Part shown: in pieces, positions 62,811 through 64,000 of the stretch
Position numbering within the stretch: the stretch's first letter is position 1
How the letters are laid out: every line of letters starts with the position of its first letter
From: Methanomicrobiales archaeon HGW-Methanomicrobiales-3
Lineage (GTDB): Archaea; Halobacteriota; Methanomicrobia; Methanomicrobiales; Methanospirillaceae
Direction: 5' to 3'
DNA length: 64,000 bases
Assembly: GCA_002839605.1 (NCBI GenBank)
Contig: PGYK01000001.1
Span: 429,106 to 493,105 of the forward strand
Program-made: the position numbers and the translations under genes
Notes under the pieces: model-generated
What the model was told of the DNA's origin: nothing
What the model saw: the letters and a program-made list of their open reading frames with translations, nothing else
Database searches by the model: none

Positions 62811-63845
62811 TCAGTCCTCTTCCGGAACAACGATCCAGATTCTTTTCAGGGGAAGATCTGCTTTGATCTCATCAGGCATTTTGTCGAAATGGGTCTGGAT
62901 CATCTGGATGAGATCATCCGCATTCCAGAGTCGGATCTCGAAGAATTTGGTTGATGTCTCTTTTGGCACTGCCCCGCTGTACCCTCCCCATGAGACGAGA
63001 AGGCCATGCTCGGCCTGGAAGTTCTTCATGACCCCCTGCAGTTCCCGGACAATCTTGACATCGCAGGGGCTGTCACTTGATTTGACCTGAACGGCAAGAC
63101 GGGGATGATCGAATCCCAGCGGTCCTTTTCCTGCGATGATATCGACTCCCCCGTCAGCGCCGGGCTTCGCAATATTGATGGTATATCCCTGTGCCTCGAG
63201 AATAGCCCCAACGAGACGAGTTAACTCGTGACCCCGGAATTTTCTGCTGATGAGATCACGGATCTGATCGGTTGCCATCTCCTCAATATCGAAAACAAGG
63301 GAGACTTCTCCCTCTACCACATCGGCAATCGCGGACTTGAAATCATCCGTTTTTCTTTTCGCTGGTGGGATCTTTCCCTCTATCAATGCCTGGATCCGCT
63401 CTTCAGCATTATTCCGGTGAATCCGGCAGACGGTCATGAAAGCGCCAAATGAATGCAGGAGGTCCTGATCGAACTTGTCGCGAGGAATCTCTTTTGTCCA
63501 ATCCACTTTCCGGGTATGGCGGGCATTCTCCGGAAAATCCTTGCGGTAACTGTAGGGACCGGTAATCTTTCCGAATGCAATTGCTGATCTACCCTTCAGG
63601 GGCATTGCGATAAGATCCCCAGTCTCCATCCCGTGCAGAAATGGCCAGATCTGACTTTCCCAATTGATATGCGTCTTGGGTTTATCGTCAGGAAATGTTT
63701 TTTCAAGGAGAGCCCGCAGCTGTTCACGGGTCTCAATTTTCGAAAGGTCCGGCAGTTCGTTCCAACCGATAACGGCGACTTTGTTCTCAAGAGCAAACTC
63801 CTCCCGTTCACCATATCGGCCGCTGCGAACCATCCAGAGTGTCAT
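62811..63845 (-). CDS. Mrr-like restriction endonuclease
   Basis: 344 residues. The C-terminal ~150 residues are an Mrr/PD-(D/E)xK nuclease: G-ADGGVDIIAGK with D235 and AVQVKSS with Q253 and K255, the Mrr QxK variant. The N-terminal ~165 residues (LWMVRSGRYGEREEFALENK, GDLIAMPLKGRSAIAFGKIT) resemble an EVE/PUA-like or Mrr-associated modified-base reader. It could restrict modified DNA. First gene of a three-gene operon with hsdR. Promoter in 63846-63960, AT-rich. Confidence 0.82.
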   Translation of the reverse strand: MTLWMVRSGRYGEREEFALENKVAVIGWNELPDLSKIETREQLRALLEKTFPDDKPKTHINWESQIWPFLHGMETGDLIAMPLKGRSAIAFGKITGPYSYRKDFPENARHTRKVDWTKEIPRDKFDQDLLHSFGAFMTVCRIHRNNAEERIQALIEGKIPPAKRKTDDFKSAIADVVEGEVSLVFDIEEMATDQIRDLISRKFRGHELTRLVGAILEAQGYTINIAKPGADGGVDIIAGKGPLGFDHPRLAVQVKSSDSPCDVKIVRELQGVMKNFQAEHGLLVSWGGYSGAVPKETSTKFFEIRLWNADDLIQMIQTHFDKMPDEIKADLPLKRIWIVVPEED

Positions 63846-64000
63846 ATCAAACGAGGGATTGTACTTTCCGGACGATATTTTTTGTCAGTTGTACTCAAAC
63901 ACCGACAGTCGGCAGTAAAAATCAAACCTCTCTGATATTATCCGGTACATAATTATATATCTTAGTACGTACAATCGGTAAATAATCCATGCCGTTCGTC
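63846..64000. promoter_or_regulatory. AT-rich divergent promoter region; possible gene start at 63989
   Basis: Sequence such as TAATTATATATC (63951-63962) and TAAATAAT near 63979 gives TATA candidates for both strands. On the plus strand ATG at 63989 begins four codons (M-P-F-V) before the window ends, so a divergent gene may start here; it cannot be identified. A GTACGTAC palindrome lies at 63965-63972. Confidence 0.4.

Overview
The window is chromosomal DNA of a methanogenic archaeon. Archaeal-type ribosomal proteins (uL10/P0 and P1 stalk, eS1, eL18), archaeal RNA polymerase subunits D, N and K, KEOPS Pcc1, the mevalonate pathway ending in isopentenyl phosphate kinase, an archaeal cofactor-independent phosphoglycerate mutase, HypF and TATA-type leaderless promoters all point that way. 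GC-rich core genes, multi-CBS proteins and COG1361-type envelope proteins suggest Methanomicrobiales, perhaps near Methanoregula. The genus is inference.

Layout. 1-1340: the end of a HicB/HicA pair and an AT-rich secreted transglutaminase-like gene. 1551-3918: uL11-uL1-uL10-P1 operon. 4007-8375 (minus): Zn-ribbon membrane protein, radical SAM enzyme, coiled-coil protein, HypF. 8415-12206 (plus): two winged-helix regulators, an archaeal SF2 helicase, a small protein. 12223-15159 (minus): apgM, a bactofilin-like beta-helix membrane protein, a methyltransferase-like protein. 15258-17893 (minus): PIN toxin-antitoxin pair and an MFS exporter. 17997-20560 (minus): rps15-DHH phosphoesterase-pcc1-rps3ae. 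20802-28912: TrmO, small membrane and cupin proteins, a sensor kinase, a MarR/MATE pair with a palindromic operator candidate, two lipoproteins and a HEPN-like protein. 28979-30033 (minus): Era-like GTPase with a Zn-ribbon partner. 30276-34220: five consecutive CBS-domain genes with no enzymatic domain. 34332-37402: MFS, GNAT, a repeat-rich spacer, and an AbrB antitoxin with a RelE toxin broken by one in-frame stop codon.

37835-51374 is the large information-processing and isoprenoid operon: tRNA-Ser, S13-S4-S11-RpoD-L18e-L13-S9-RpoN, tRNA-Pro, RpoK-enolase-S2, MEMO, mevalonate kinase, isopentenyl phosphate kinase, type 2 IPP isomerase, RNase J, prenyl synthase, GluRS. It couples translation and transcription machinery to supply of C5/C20 units for archaeal lipids.

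51457-57602 holds a CDF transporter and then a tight six-gene operon: PadR regulator, HAAS-domain membrane protein, membrane-anchored beta-repeat protein, COG1361 membrane protein, MacB/FtsX-type permease, ATPase. Two adjacent perfect palindromes sit at its promoter. It looks like a self-regulated envelope-stress or export module and is the best candidate for a little-described system. 57603-58423 is a hairpin-rich spacer. 58424-63845 holds a YgjP-like metalloprotease, an AT-rich degenerate repeat tract, and a restriction operon (Mrr-like nuclease, HsdR, short metalloprotease) with no HsdM or HsdS in view.
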